64,000 nt of DNA. Origin: Bacteroidales bacterium UBA2287. Its GTDB lineage: Bacteria; Bacteroidota; Bacteroidia; Bacteroidales; Tenuifilaceae. The notes under the pieces are model-generated. The model was not told where the DNA came from. It searched no databases and saw nothing but the letters and a program-made list of their open reading frames with translations. Both the position numbers and the translations under genes were made by a program. The DNA lies in the NCBI GenBank assembly GCA_002345675.1, contig DDWL01000066.1, forward strand, positions 37,189 through 101,188, read 5' to 3'. This document shows positions 16,958 to 25,244 of this stretch, one piece after another; positions within the stretch are counted from its first letter, which is position 1, and each line of letters opens with the position of its first letter.

Positions 16958-17455
16958 ATGGCAAGAAAGAAGAAAGAAAATACCGAACAACTTTTAAAAT
17001 CAATTGTTGAAGCATTAGCCGAAAAAAAGGCCGAAGGAGTAGTTTCCCTTCATGTTGGCAAGTTATCAAATGCTATTTGCGAGTACTTTGTAGTTTGTAG
17101 CGCCGAGTCATCAACTCAGGTTGACGCAATTGCATCAAATGTAGAAGATAGAATTCTTGAACTTTGCAGCGAAAAACCTTGGAAAATTGGCGGCTACGAC
17201 AACGGAATTTGGATAATTATTGACTATGTTGACATTGTAGTTCATGTTTTTCAAACCGAGTGGCGACAGTTTTATCGCCTCGAAGAACTTTGGGCCGACG
17301 CCCCTCGAGTCGACTATACCGATGATGCCCCAGTTGTAAAAGTTAAACCTTCAGCAAAAGCTAAATCAGCAGCGAAGGTTAAACCAGCTGCAAAAGTTAA
17401 ACCAGCCGCAAAAGTCAAAAAGGTTCCTGCAAAACCACGTAAAAAAGCAGAATAG
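16958..17455 (+). CDS. rsfS: Ribosome silencing factor RsfS with basic tail
   Basis: A 165-residue protein. The first 125 residues are a complete RsfS (Iojap, DUF143) domain, with EYFVVCSAESSTQVDAIA, KPWKIGGYDNGIWIIIDYVDIVVHVFQ and REFYRLEELW-like RQFYRLEELWADAP. RsfS binds L14 and blocks 30S-50S joining when nutrients are short. The last 40 residues are an unusual Lys/Ala/Pro/Val tail, partly made of three 18-base copies encoding AKVKPA-type units. It begins an operon with ftsH, DUF2007, cdsA and probably psd. Confidence 0.95.
   Translation: MARKKKENTEQLLKSIVEALAEKKAEGVVSLHVGKLSNAICEYFVVCSAESSTQVDAIASNVEDRILELCSEKPWKIGGYDNGIWIIIDYVDIVVHVFQTEWRQFYRLEELWADAPRVDYTDDAPVVKVKPSAKAKSAAKVKPAAKVKPAAKVKKVPAKPRKKAE
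17372..17425 (+). repeat. Three 18-bp tandem units in the rsfS tail
   Basis: Units at 17372-17389, 17390-17407 and 17408-17425 encode AKVKPA, AKVKPA and AKVKKV. The first two differ at only three bases, all in third codon positions. This looks like in-frame duplication kept under protein-level selection. Confidence 0.75.
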
Positions 17456-17490
17456 TTTTAGAGTTTACTTTAGAGAAAAATAGTATTAGT

Positions 17491-19521
17491 ATGTTCGAAA
17501 ACGAAAGTGAAGAAAAGAAAAACAAGCAAGGTTTCCCAGGATTAGATGGTAACGGTAAGAGTTCTCGCCCAAAATTTAATATTTACTGGGTTTACATTCT
17601 TATAATAGCAGGAATTCTGGCTTTAAACTTCTTTTATAAAGCCCCAAGCGCCGTGCAAACCAATTGGCACGAGGTTCGTTACCAAATGCTTAGCAATGGG
17701 CATATCGAAAAACTTGTTGTTATTCGTAATCAGGGTAAGGTCGAAGTTTTTATTAAGGAAAAGAACCTGTCCAATTATTCAACTAGGCTTGGCGATAGTT
17801 CCAAACCTATTGGCCCTCATTTCCACTTTACCATTGGCTCAATCGAAACCTTCGAGCGTCAACTCGATGAAGCACAGGTCAATGTGCTACAGCAAGATCG
17901 AATTTATCCTAGTTACGAAGAACGCCCAAACTACTTTGGCGAAATTGTTACCTGGTTGCTCCCTATACTTTTACTCGTTGGGGTATGGATTTTTATTTTC
18001 CGCCGAATAAGCAAAGGAGCAGCAGGCCCAGGCAATATTTTTAGCGTTGGCAAATCGAAGGCTCAGCTCTTCGATAAGGAGAATAATAATAGAATCGATT
18101 TTAAGGACGTTGCTGGTCTCGAAGAGGCAAAGGTCGAAATAATGGAAATTGTCGACTTTCTTAAAAATCCAAAGAAATACACCGAACTTGGAGGTAAAAT
18201 TCCAAAGGGAGTTCTCCTTGTTGGCCCTCCGGGCACAGGTAAAACGCTTTTGGCGAAAGCAGTTGCTGGCGAAGCAAACGTTCCGTTCTTTAGTATGTCG
18301 GGCTCCGATTTTGTCGAAATGTTCGTTGGGGTTGGGGCTTCGAGGGTTCGCGACTTGTTTAAACAAGCAAAGGAGAAAGCACCCTGTATCGTGTTCATCG
18401 ACGAAATTGATGCTGTTGGTCGTGCTCGTGGAAAAAACCCGAACTTCTCGGCCAACGACGAACGCGAAAATACCCTTAATCAACTTCTAACCGAAATGGA
18501 CGGCTTTGGCTCAAATCAAGGGGTTATTATTCTTGCTGCAACCAACCGTGCCGATATTCTCGATCGTGCGCTACTTCGCGCTGGTCGTTTCGACAGGCAA
18601 ATTCATGTTGAACTACCCGATATTAAGGAACGTCAGGAAATTTTTGGGGTTCACCTAAAACCGCTTAAGCTCGAAGTCGATTTAAATGTTGCCTTTTTAG
18701 CAAAGCAAACGCCAGGTTTTTCGGGTGCCGACATCGCAAATGTTTGTAACGAAGCGGCTCTTATTGCTGCGCGTAAAAACAAAACATTTATCGAAAAGCA
18801 AGATTTTCTCGACGCAATCGATCGTATTATTGGTGGGCTCGAGAAAAAGAATAAAATTATTTCTCTCGACGAAAAGAAAACAATCGCCTACCACGAAGCT
18901 GGTCATGCAACTGTTAGCTGGCTATTAGAGTATGCAAACCCTTTGCTTAAGGTAACAATTATTCCACGTGGCAAATCGTTAGGCGCCGCATGGTACCTTC
19001 CCGAAGAGAGGCAACTTACTACTACCGAACAAATGCTTCACGAAATGAGTTCTGCCCTCGGCGGACGAGCATCGGAGGAACTTGTGTTTGGCAAAATTTC
19101 GACAGGAGCGCTCAACGATCTTGAGCGGGTTACCAAACAGGCTTACGCTATGGTTGCCTACTATGGCATGAGCAGTAACCTTAAAAACATTAGTTTTTAC
19201 GATTCGTCGGGTCAGTCGGAGTACGCATTTGGCAAACCATATAGCGATAAAACAGCAGAACTTATCGACCAAGAGTCAAAAAAACTGGTAGAAGATGCTT
19301 ACGATTGTGCAAAGGATATACTCGTTAAAAATCGTGAAGGTCTTACAAAACTAGCCGATTTGCTTTTGGAACGCGAGGTGATTTTTAGCGAAGACCTCGA
19401 AGCAATTTATGGTCCACGCAAGTCGCACACTAGAGCCGAAGAACTAGTAAAAGATATTAAAGAAACCGAAAAGCAGCTCGAAGCCGAGGAGGAGAAAAAG
19501 ACCGATCAAGCAATTAGCTAA
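17491..19521 (+). CDS. ftsH: ATP-dependent zinc metalloprotease FtsH
   Basis: A 676-residue membrane-anchored AAA+ protease. It has TM1 (about 31-49), a periplasmic domain, TM2 (about 153-172), Walker A GPPGTGKT (245-252), Walker B IVFIDEIDA, the second region of homology ending AGRFDRQIHVELPD, and the zinc site HEAGH (468-472). It unfolds and degrades damaged membrane proteins and selected soluble ones. The C-terminal end is rich in Glu and Lys. Downstream lie a DUF2007 gene and cdsA, a setting that joins membrane quality control with lipid synthesis. Confidence 0.98.
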   Translation: MFENESEEKKNKQGFPGLDGNGKSSRPKFNIYWVYILIIAGILALNFFYKAPSAVQTNWHEVRYQMLSNGHIEKLVVIRNQGKVEVFIKEKNLSNYSTRLGDSSKPIGPHFHFTIGSIETFERQLDEAQVNVLQQDRIYPSYEERPNYFGEIVTWLLPILLLVGVWIFIFRRISKGAAGPGNIFSVGKSKAQLFDKENNNRIDFKDVAGLEEAKVEIMEIVDFLKNPKKYTELGGKIPKGVLLVGPPGTGKTLLAKAVAGEANVPFFSMSGSDFVEMFVGVGASRVRDLFKQAKEKAPCIVFIDEIDAVGRARGKNPNFSANDERENTLNQLLTEMDGFGSNQGVIILAATNRADILDRALLRAGRFDRQIHVELPDIKERQEIFGVHLKPLKLEVDLNVAFLAKQTPGFSGADIANVCNEAALIAARKNKTFIEKQDFLDAIDRIIGGLEKKNKIISLDEKKTIAYHEAGHATVSWLLEYANPLLKVTIIPRGKSLGAAWYLPEERQLTTTEQMLHEMSSALGGRASEELVFGKISTGALNDLERVTKQAYAMVAYYGMSSNLKNISFYDSSGQSEYAFGKPYSDKTAELIDQESKKLVEDAYDCAKDILVKNREGLTKLADLLLEREVIFSEDLEAIYGPRKSHTRAEELVKDIKETEKQLEAEEEKKTDQAIS

Positions 19522-19526
19522 TAGTA

Positions 19527-19754
19527 ATGGATAAAATTAAAACCGAAGGCACAGAGGACTGGGTGTTGGTTTACTCTACAGCAAATCACCAAACAGCCGA
19601 AATTATTAAGCAGATACTTGCCGAAAATGAAATTGCTGCGGTTTTAATGAACAGAATGGACTCAATGTATCCATCAATTGGCGAAGTCGATATATTTGTA
19701 CTTTCAGGAAATTTCGAAACAGCAAAAAAACGTATAGGAGAATTTGAAATTTGA
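19527..19754 (+). CDS. DUF2007 domain protein
   Basis: A 75-residue single-domain protein. The order WVLVYSTANHQTAEIIKQILAENEIAAVLMNRMDS, then a short gap and VDIFVLSGNFETAKKRI, is the ferredoxin-like pattern of DUF2007, annotated elsewhere as a putative signal-transducing protein, with no proven function. Its ATG is 5 bases after the ftsH stop, and its stop codon overlaps the TTG start of cdsA (TTGA), so translation of the three genes is probably coupled. Confidence 0.85.
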   Translation: MDKIKTEGTEDWVLVYSTANHQTAEIIKQILAENEIAAVLMNRMDSMYPSIGEVDIFVLSGNFETAKKRIGEFEI

Positions 19755-20578
19755 GCCCATTTCTTAAAAGATCTTTAACGGGCAGCGTATTTGTGCTTGT
19801 TGTTGTAGGTTCTATCTTGCTAGGTAGAATTAGTTTTCTCGTAGTTTTTCTGGCGCTTACAACTGCTTGTTTGCTCGAATTATACTACATTATGCTTAGG
19901 GCGCGACTTCGCCCTCAAGTTCTTTATGGGCTACTGCTGGGAGTGGTTATTTTTGTAATGAACTACCTATACGCAACTAAACTTATCGATGCTTTTATCT
20001 TTTTAGGAATTATACCGTTAGTAATAAGCCTTTTTATTGTAGAACTCTTTCGTAATCAAAATAAGCCACTTCAAAATATTGCAGGAACTCTGTTTGGGCT
20101 AATTTATATTACATTACCTTTTTCACTGCTAAACTATTTTGTTCTCGATTTTTCGCTGAACAGAGTTTTTTATAATACAGAGTTTCTACTTGGATTCTTC
20201 ATTCTAATATGGGCGAACGATACGGGCGCATACATTTTCGGAATTTCTTTTGGTCGCCACAAAATGTTTCCAAGGGTTTCTCCAAAAAAATCGTGGGAGG
20301 GTTTAATCGGAGGTTTTTTTACAACCGCTTTAGTTGCATGGTTACTTTCACTAGTTTTTTATCAAATTCACATAACTCATTGGTTGGCTATTGGCTTTAT
20401 CTCGGCAGTTATGGGTGTTTTTGGCGACTTGGTGGAGTCAATGTTCAAACGTAGTATTGGCGTTAAGGATTCCGGTAAGTTCTTGCCGGGTCATGGTGGC
20501 TTGCTCGATCGATTCGATGCAGTTCTTCTTGCAGCACCAATTGTATACGTTTACCTTGAAATGATGATGCTAATATAG
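19751..20578 (+). CDS. cdsA: Phosphatidate cytidylyltransferase
   Basis: A 275-residue membrane protein with about eight hydrophobic segments and the CdsA signature near the C terminus (about 240-256: DSGKFLPGHGGLLDRFDAVL). Upstream are ANDTGAYIFGISFGRHKMFP and SPKKSWEGLIGG, also conserved in the family. It makes CDP-diacylglycerol from phosphatidic acid and CTP, the branch point for phospholipid synthesis. The start is TTG, overlapping the previous stop by 4 bases. psd follows 61 bases later. Confidence 0.96.
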   Translation: MSPFLKRSLTGSVFVLVVVGSILLGRISFLVVFLALTTACLLELYYIMLRARLRPQVLYGLLLGVVIFVMNYLYATKLIDAFIFLGIIPLVISLFIVELFRNQNKPLQNIAGTLFGLIYITLPFSLLNYFVLDFSLNRVFYNTEFLLGFFILIWANDTGAYIFGISFGRHKMFPRVSPKKSWEGLIGGFFTTALVAWLLSLVFYQIHITHWLAIGFISAVMGVFGDLVESMFKRSIGVKDSGKFLPGHGGLLDRFDAVLLAAPIVYVYLEMMMLI

Positions 20579-20639
20579 CTGCTTCATTGGTTAGAATTAT
20601 TATTTCTAATAGTTGAAATTTGATTAAAATTAAATACGC

Positions 20640-21308
20640 ATGTTTATGAAAACCCATAAAGAAGGTCGCTTCATACTATTGTCATCCCTTTTAGGTTTTA
20701 TACTAATTAGCTTAATTACATGGTACCTTATAGGAGTAAATGGTCTATATATTTCAATTTTAGTTCTAATACCTATTTATATATTCTTACTGCGTTTTTT
20801 TCGAGTACCTACAAGGCAGCACATTATTAACCCCAGTGCAGTAATTTCGCCTTGCGATGGAACTATTGTTGCTATTGAAGAAGTAGATGAACCAGAAAAT
20901 TTGAAAGGGAAGTGCATTCAGGTTTCAATTTTTATGTCGGTTTGGAATGTCCATATTAACTGGTACCCAGTTATGGGACGAGTTGCTTACTATAAGTATC
21001 ACCCCGGTAAGTTCTTGGTTGCATGGCACCCTAAGTCGTCAACCGAAAACGAGCGCACAACAGTTACTATCGAACGCCCCGACGGAGTTAAAGTGCTTTT
21101 ACGCCAAATAGCTGGATTACTCGCTCGTCGTATCATTTGCTATTCGCACGAGGGGGAGCAAGCAGCTCAGGGCAAAGAGTTAGGCTTTATTAAATTTGGA
21201 TCTAGGGTCGATTTGTTCCTTCCGCTAAATTCGGATATTAAAGTTAACCTAAAGCAAAAAGTTACTGGAACCCAAACCGTAATTGCTGAAATTCCTGTGA
21301 GAGAATAG
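20640..21308 (+). CDS. psd: Phosphatidylserine decarboxylase proenzyme
   Basis: A 222-residue protein of the short Psd type. Two N-terminal membrane helices (about 12-55) are followed by ISPCDGTIVAIEEV, FMSVWNVHINWYPVMG with the catalytic His, and the self-cleavage site G187-S188 in KFGSRVDLFLP, where the serine becomes the pyruvoyl group. It makes phosphatidylethanolamine, the main lipid of this phylum. Together with cdsA it covers two steps of the pathway. An internal ATG two codons downstream is an alternative start. Confidence 0.95.
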   Translation: MFMKTHKEGRFILLSSLLGFILISLITWYLIGVNGLYISILVLIPIYIFLLRFFRVPTRQHIINPSAVISPCDGTIVAIEEVDEPENLKGKCIQVSIFMSVWNVHINWYPVMGRVAYYKYHPGKFLVAWHPKSSTENERTTVTIERPDGVKVLLRQIAGLLARRIICYSHEGEQAAQGKELGFIKFGSRVDLFLPLNSDIKVNLKQKVTGTQTVIAEIPVRE

Positions 21309-21347
21309 TCGGGCTGGAGAGCTACACTGCAACCGCATTTTTATTGG

Positions 21348-21857
21348 TTAGTCAATGTATTCGTTAAACGTATATCGTTTAAGCGTTTTGTTCTTGTCAA
21401 AGTAAAACGTGATTTTGCGTTTTCGTGCCTCATTTTTAAGAGCGACTGTATCGCTGTAGGTTTCATTAAAATTGGTAAACGCTAAAACGAAATCATCCCA
21501 TAGCATTCCTACTTGCACCCCGTTTTTTAGAATAATTTCTTTGTTTTCCACATTTCCCCCAAGTACCATTTCCTTATTAAAGTAGGTTTTAACAACTGCT
21601 ATCTTCGATTTTTTATAGTTAAAACTGTATATCGTGTCAACCCGGTTTGGATAGTGAATGTTTCGTTGCACCATTTTCACAACATTAGTCTTTTTGGGTA
21701 AATTGCTTTTATAAGATGCTATACTCTCATTGTGCCCAAATGGAAATTCAATTAATTCATTCGAATTAGTTGGAATTATCTTTGGCTTTCCAAACTCTTT
21801 TATGGTGGAGCAGCCAATAATTAAAAGAGAAATTAAGAAAAAATATAATCGCTTCAT
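21348..21857 (-). CDS. Uncharacterised lipoprotein
   Basis: A protein of 169 residues from the ATG at 21857 (a start at 21875 is also open). A lipoprotein signal is clear: MKRLYFFLISLLIIGC with C16 as the lipidated residue. The rest is mostly beta strand, with NGVQVGMLWDDFVLAF near the C terminus, which recalls the SmpA/BamE-like NGVxxGM turn. I do not recognise a family with confidence. It lies alone on the minus strand between psd and the ribosomal cluster. A TACTTTTG box at 21880-21887 on its strand supports the shorter start. Confidence 0.6.
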   Translation of the reverse strand: MKRLYFFLISLLIIGCSTIKEFGKPKIIPTNSNELIEFPFGHNESIASYKSNLPKKTNVVKMVQRNIHYPNRVDTIYSFNYKKSKIAVVKTYFNKEMVLGGNVENKEIILKNGVQVGMLWDDFVLAFTNFNETYSDTVALKNEARKRKITFYFDKNKTLKRYTFNEYID

Positions 21858-21879
21858 TTTGTATTTTTTTTGCAATATA

Positions 21880-21887
21880 CAAAAGTA
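21880..21887 (-). promoter_or_regulatory. Putative -7 box for the lipoprotein gene
   Basis: The minus strand reads TACTTTTG (TAnnTTTG), 22 bases before the ATG at 21857. The transcript would start just upstream of that ATG, which argues against the longer reading frame. Confidence 0.35.
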
Positions 21888-22021
21888 ATTATGGTTTCTT
21901 TGTTTTTTAATACATCAAACCAAAATAGAAAAGACTCACTATAAATTTTCAACCTAAATTAACCTATAGAAAAAGGGAATTGTAAATAAGGGGTTTTTAA
22001 AATAATAATAATTGTAAAACA

Positions 22022-22052
22022 TTTGATTTATTGTATTATTCCCTTACCTTTG
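22022..22052 (+). promoter_or_regulatory. Promoter P1 of the rpsL ribosomal cluster
   Basis: TTTG (22022-22025) is followed after exactly 19 bases by TACCTTTG (22045-22052). This fits the Bacteroidota sigma-70 consensus TTTG-N19-21-TAnnTTTG. Transcription should start near 22059. Confidence 0.8.
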
Positions 22053-22099
22053 CGCCCGCATTTGGAAGCAGCTGATTTGATTTTTTATGTCAAAAAAGC

Positions 22100-22122
22100 G
22101 CTGAAAAGTTTTGGTATTCAGC
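22100..22122 (+). other. Leader hairpin A before rpsL
   Basis: GCTGAA (22100-22105) can pair with TTCAGC (22117-22122) across an 11-base loop in RNA made from P1. It shares bases 22117-22119 with hairpin B, so the two cannot form together. Confidence 0.4.
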
Positions 22123-22140
22123 AATTAAAGAATACCTTTG
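22110..22140 (+). promoter_or_regulatory. Promoter P2 of the rpsL ribosomal cluster
   Basis: A second TTTG (22110-22113) lies exactly 19 bases before another TACCTTTG (22133-22140). Transcription should start near 22147, leaving a leader of about 38 bases. Both the spacing and the -7 octamer are the same as in P1. Confidence 0.8.
22113..22136 (+). other. Dyad GGTATTC-N10-GAATACC inside P2 (hairpin B)
   Basis: A perfect 7-bp inverted repeat fills the space between the two P2 promoter elements and overlaps both. It could be a repressor site on P2, or a hairpin in RNA started at P1. Confidence 0.45.
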
Positions 22141-22184
22141 CCAACCATTTTTGGATATTCTTTTAATTTAACATAAGTGTATAT

Positions 22185-22562
22185 ATGCCTACAATTCAGC
22201 AACTTGTAAGAAAAGGTAGGGAAAAACTTGTCGAAAAAAGCAAGTCTCCAGCACTAGCTGGTTGCCCTCAACGTCGTGGGGTATGTGTACGTGTGTACAC
22301 CACTACTCCCAAAAAACCAAACTCAGCAATGAGAAAGGTTGCCAGGGTTAGGCTTACCAACCAAATGGAGGTAACTGCCTACATTCCCGGCGAAGGTCAC
22401 AATCTACAGGAGCACTCTATTGTACTCATCCGCGGTGGAAGAGTAAAAGATTTGCCCGGTGTTCGCTACCACATTATCAGGGGTACTCTCGATGCCTCAG
22501 GTGTTGATGGTCGCAATCAACGTCGCTCCAAGTATGGAACCAAGAGACCTAAAAAAAAGTAA
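22185..22562 (+). CDS. rpsL: 30S ribosomal protein S12
   Basis: A 125-residue protein, nearly the same length as in E. coli. The decoding-centre loop TTTPKKPNSAMRKVARVRLT is intact, with K43 of the streptomycin-sensitive type, as is the second loop DLPGVRYHIIRGTLD. It checks codon-anticodon pairing at the A site. It is the first gene of the str-S10-spc-alpha run, behind two promoters. In many Bacteroidota rpoB-rpoC lie just upstream; here a lipoprotein gene on the other strand takes that place. Confidence 0.99.
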   Translation: MPTIQQLVRKGREKLVEKSKSPALAGCPQRRGVCVRVYTTTPKKPNSAMRKVARVRLTNQMEVTAYIPGEGHNLQEHSIVLIRGGRVKDLPGVRYHIIRGTLDASGVDGRNQRRSKYGTKRPKKK

Positions 22563-22588
22563 GTTAACTCTTTAGATGCGTTAGACAA

Positions 22589-23065
22589 ATGAGAAAAGCG
22601 AAACCAAAAAAGAGGATACTTTTACCCGATCCTAAGTTCAAAGAAGTAATGGTCACAAGGTTTGTGAACAACTTAATGTACAGCGGGAAAAAAAGTGTTG
22701 CATTCGACATCTTCTACGATGCTCTCAGTATAGTTGGGAACAAAATGAAAGATAGCGAAGTTCAGCCTCTCGACGTTTTCAAGAAGGCTCTCGAAAACGT
22801 TACTCCACAAGTGGAAGTGAAAAGTCGTCGTGTTGGAGGTGCTACATTCCAAGTTCCAATGGAAGTTCGCCCCGACCGTAAAATTTCGCTTTCAATGAAA
22901 AACCTAATTCTTTATTCTCGCAAACGTTCTGGCAAAGGAATGAGCGAAAAGTTAGCTTCCGAAATTATGGCTGCTTTCAATGAAGAAGGTGCTGCTTTCA
23001 AAAAGAAAGAGGATATGCACAAAATGGCCGAAGCCAATAAGGCATTTGCCCATTTCCGTTTTTAA
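22589..23065 (+). CDS. rpsG: 30S ribosomal protein S7
   Basis: A 158-residue protein of the all-helical S7 family, with the N-terminal basic start MRKAKPKKR, VTRFVNNLMYSGKKSVAF, the beta-hairpin KSRRVGGATFQVPMEVRPDR that reaches the mRNA exit, and the C-terminal EMAEANKAFAHFRF-like helix (MHKMAEANKAFAHFRF). It binds the 3' major domain of 16S rRNA and starts assembly of the 30S head; in E. coli it also represses the str operon. No Shine-Dalgarno precedes it. Confidence 0.99.
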   Translation: MRKAKPKKRILLPDPKFKEVMVTRFVNNLMYSGKKSVAFDIFYDALSIVGNKMKDSEVQPLDVFKKALENVTPQVEVKSRRVGGATFQVPMEVRPDRKISLSMKNLILYSRKRSGKGMSEKLASEIMAAFNEEGAAFKKKEDMHKMAEANKAFAHFRF

Positions 23066-23086
23066 TGTACTTTATTAGCCAGACAC

Positions 23087-23093
23087 AGGAGGT
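23087..23093 (+). promoter_or_regulatory. Strong Shine-Dalgarno sequence before fusA
   Basis: AGGAGGT lies 10 bases before the fusA ATG and is complementary to the 16S 3' end. None of the other ribosomal-cluster genes has such a site; they have A/T-rich starts instead. Confidence 0.8.
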
Positions 23094-23103
23094 AATTGAA
23101 TAA

Positions 23104-25221
23104 ATGAGTAAGGATTTAAAGTTTGCCCGTAATATTGGGATTATGGCTCACATCGACGCAGGTAAGACTACTACTACCGAGCGTATTCTCTATTATACAG
23201 GTAAAACACATAGACTGGGGGAAGTTCATGATGGCGCAGCCACAATGGACTGGATGGTGCAAGAGCAAGAAAGGGGTATAACCATAACCTCTGCTGCAAC
23301 TACAACTTTCTGGAATTACAAAAGTCAGCTGTATCAAGTAAATATTATTGACACTCCTGGCCACGTCGATTTTACTGTTGAAGTTGAACGATCGCTTCGT
23401 GTACTCGATGGTGCCGTTGCTGTTTTTTGTGCCGTTGGTGGTGTTGAGCCCCAAAGCGAAACCGTTTGGCGTCAGGCCGATAAGTATAGGGTTCCTCGAT
23501 TAGCATTTGTTAATAAAATGGATCGATCAGGTGCCGATTTCTTAACTGTTGTATCACAAATTCAAGAAAGGCTGGGCGCTAAACCTATGCCAATACAATT
23601 ACCCATTGGAGCCGAAGAAAACTTCACTGGTGTAGTTGATTTAATTGAAAACAAAGCGATAGTTTGGTTTGAAGACGAGAAAACCAAAACTACGCAATAT
23701 CGTTACGAAAGTGTTCCTGCTTCAATGGTTGAAGAGGTTAAAGAATGGCGCGAGAAATTAGTCGAAGCTGTGGCTGAATACAACGACGATCTTCTTGAGC
23801 GTTTCTTCGATGATCCCGATTCCATTACTCCAGATGAAATTACTGAAACCATTCGTAAGGCTACAATCGACATGTCGATTGTTCCTGTACTTTGCGGAGC
23901 ATCCTTTAAAAACAAGGGTATTCAACGTCTCCTCGATGCCGTTATTGCATTCCTGCCTAGCCCACTCGATGTAGGAGCTGTTACAGGAGTTGTACCCGGT
24001 ACCGAGAAGGAAGTAATACGCAAACCCGAAGCATCTGAACCATTCTGCGGATTAGCCTTTAAAATTGCAACCGACCCATTCGTTGGCCGTTTAGCTTTTA
24101 TTAGGGTTTACTCAGGACGACTCGATAGCGGTAGTTACATTTTCAACACACGAAGCGGTAAGAAGGAACGTATTAGCCGTTTGTACCAAATGCATGCTAA
24201 CAAGCAAAACCCAATTGAGTTTTGCGAAGCTGGCGACATTTGTGCTGCTGTTGGCTTTAAAGACCTTCGCACTGGCGATACAGTGTGCGACGAAAAGCAC
24301 CAAGTGGTACTTGAGTCGATGAAATTCCCCGAGCCTGTTATTGGTTTGGCTATTGAGCCAAAAACCCAAGCAGATCTCGACAAACTTGGAAACGCACTTT
24401 ATAAATTAGCCGAAGAGGATCCAACCTTTCAGGTACATGTTGACGAGGATAGCGCTCAAACCGTAATTAGCGGAATGGGTGAACTTCACCTCGAAATCAT
24501 TATCGATAGGTTGCGTCGCGAGTTTAAACTCGACATCAACCAAGGCGCTCCTCAGGTTGCGTATAAAGAAGCAATTACCAAGTCGGTTGAACACCGTGAA
24601 ACGTTTAAGAAACAATCTGGTGGTAGAGGTAAGTTTGCCGACATTGTTGTGACCATTGGTCCAGCCGATGAAGGCGTTGTTGGCCTCCAGTTTGTCGATG
24701 AAGTAAAAGGTGGTAACGTTCCAAGAGAGTACATTCCAGCAGTAGAGAAAGGCTTCAGGCTTGCTCTAAAAAATGGTGTACTTGCTGGATACCAACTACC
24801 TAGTCTTAAAGTAGTTTTAAGGGATGGTTCATTCCATGCCGTCGATTCCGACTCGCTATCGTTCGAAATTGCCGCTCGTCAGGCTTTTCGCCATGCTTGT
24901 CCCAAGGCTTCACCAATTTTACTCGAACCCATTATGACCGTTGAGGTGGTAACACCCGAAGATTACATGGGCGACGTAATTGGCGACTTTAACAAACGCC
25001 GTGGTCAAATACTCGGAATGGAATCGAAAGGAACTGCACGAGTTATTAAGGCTAAAGTTCCCCTATCCGAGCAATTCGGATATGTAACCGTTCTACGCAC
25101 GCTCAGCTCCGGTAGAGCTACCTCATCAATGGAGTTTTCTCACTATGCTGAGGTTCCTGCTAACATTGCGAAGGAGATTGTTGAAAAGTCGCGTGGAAAA
25201 GAATTAAAGGAAGTCGATTAA
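23104..25221 (+). CDS. fusA: Elongation factor G
   Basis: A 705-residue translocase GTPase. The G1 loop AHIDAGKTTTTERIL, switch II DTPGHVDFTVEVERSLRVLDG, NKMDRSGADF (G4) and the C-terminal domains with GGRGKFADIVV and EPIMTVEVVTPEDYMGDVIGD are all in place. It moves tRNAs and mRNA after each peptide bond and, with RRF, splits spent ribosomes. tuf does not follow it as it does in Proteobacteria; rpsJ does, the usual order in this phylum. It is the only gene in the cluster with a clear Shine-Dalgarno. Confidence 0.99.
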   Translation: MSKDLKFARNIGIMAHIDAGKTTTTERILYYTGKTHRLGEVHDGAATMDWMVQEQERGITITSAATTTFWNYKSQLYQVNIIDTPGHVDFTVEVERSLRVLDGAVAVFCAVGGVEPQSETVWRQADKYRVPRLAFVNKMDRSGADFLTVVSQIQERLGAKPMPIQLPIGAEENFTGVVDLIENKAIVWFEDEKTKTTQYRYESVPASMVEEVKEWREKLVEAVAEYNDDLLERFFDDPDSITPDEITETIRKATIDMSIVPVLCGASFKNKGIQRLLDAVIAFLPSPLDVGAVTGVVPGTEKEVIRKPEASEPFCGLAFKIATDPFVGRLAFIRVYSGRLDSGSYIFNTRSGKKERISRLYQMHANKQNPIEFCEAGDICAAVGFKDLRTGDTVCDEKHQVVLESMKFPEPVIGLAIEPKTQADLDKLGNALYKLAEEDPTFQVHVDEDSAQTVISGMGELHLEIIIDRLRREFKLDINQGAPQVAYKEAITKSVEHRETFKKQSGGRGKFADIVVTIGPADEGVVGLQFVDEVKGGNVPREYIPAVEKGFRLALKNGVLAGYQLPSLKVVLRDGSFHAVDSDSLSFEIAARQAFRHACPKASPILLEPIMTVEVVTPEDYMGDVIGDFNKRRGQILGMESKGTARVIKAKVPLSEQFGYVTVLRTLSSGRATSSMEFSHYAEVPANIAKEIVEKSRGKELKEVD

Positions 25222-25244
25222 TTATTTACAATTTTTGTAAAAAA

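Larger units (their letters stand above)
21888..22184. other. Promoter and leader region of the ribosomal cluster
   Basis: An AT-rich stretch with no convincing ORF. Its first half shows nothing I can name. From 22022 it holds two near-consensus promoters and two overlapping hairpins, listed separately. The leader would be about 125 bases from the first promoter and about 38 bases from the second. Confidence 0.6.

Noticed and set aside
17372..17425. CRISPR-like or regulatory repeat
   Set aside because: The repeats are in frame within rsfS, differ mostly at third positions and have no spacers.
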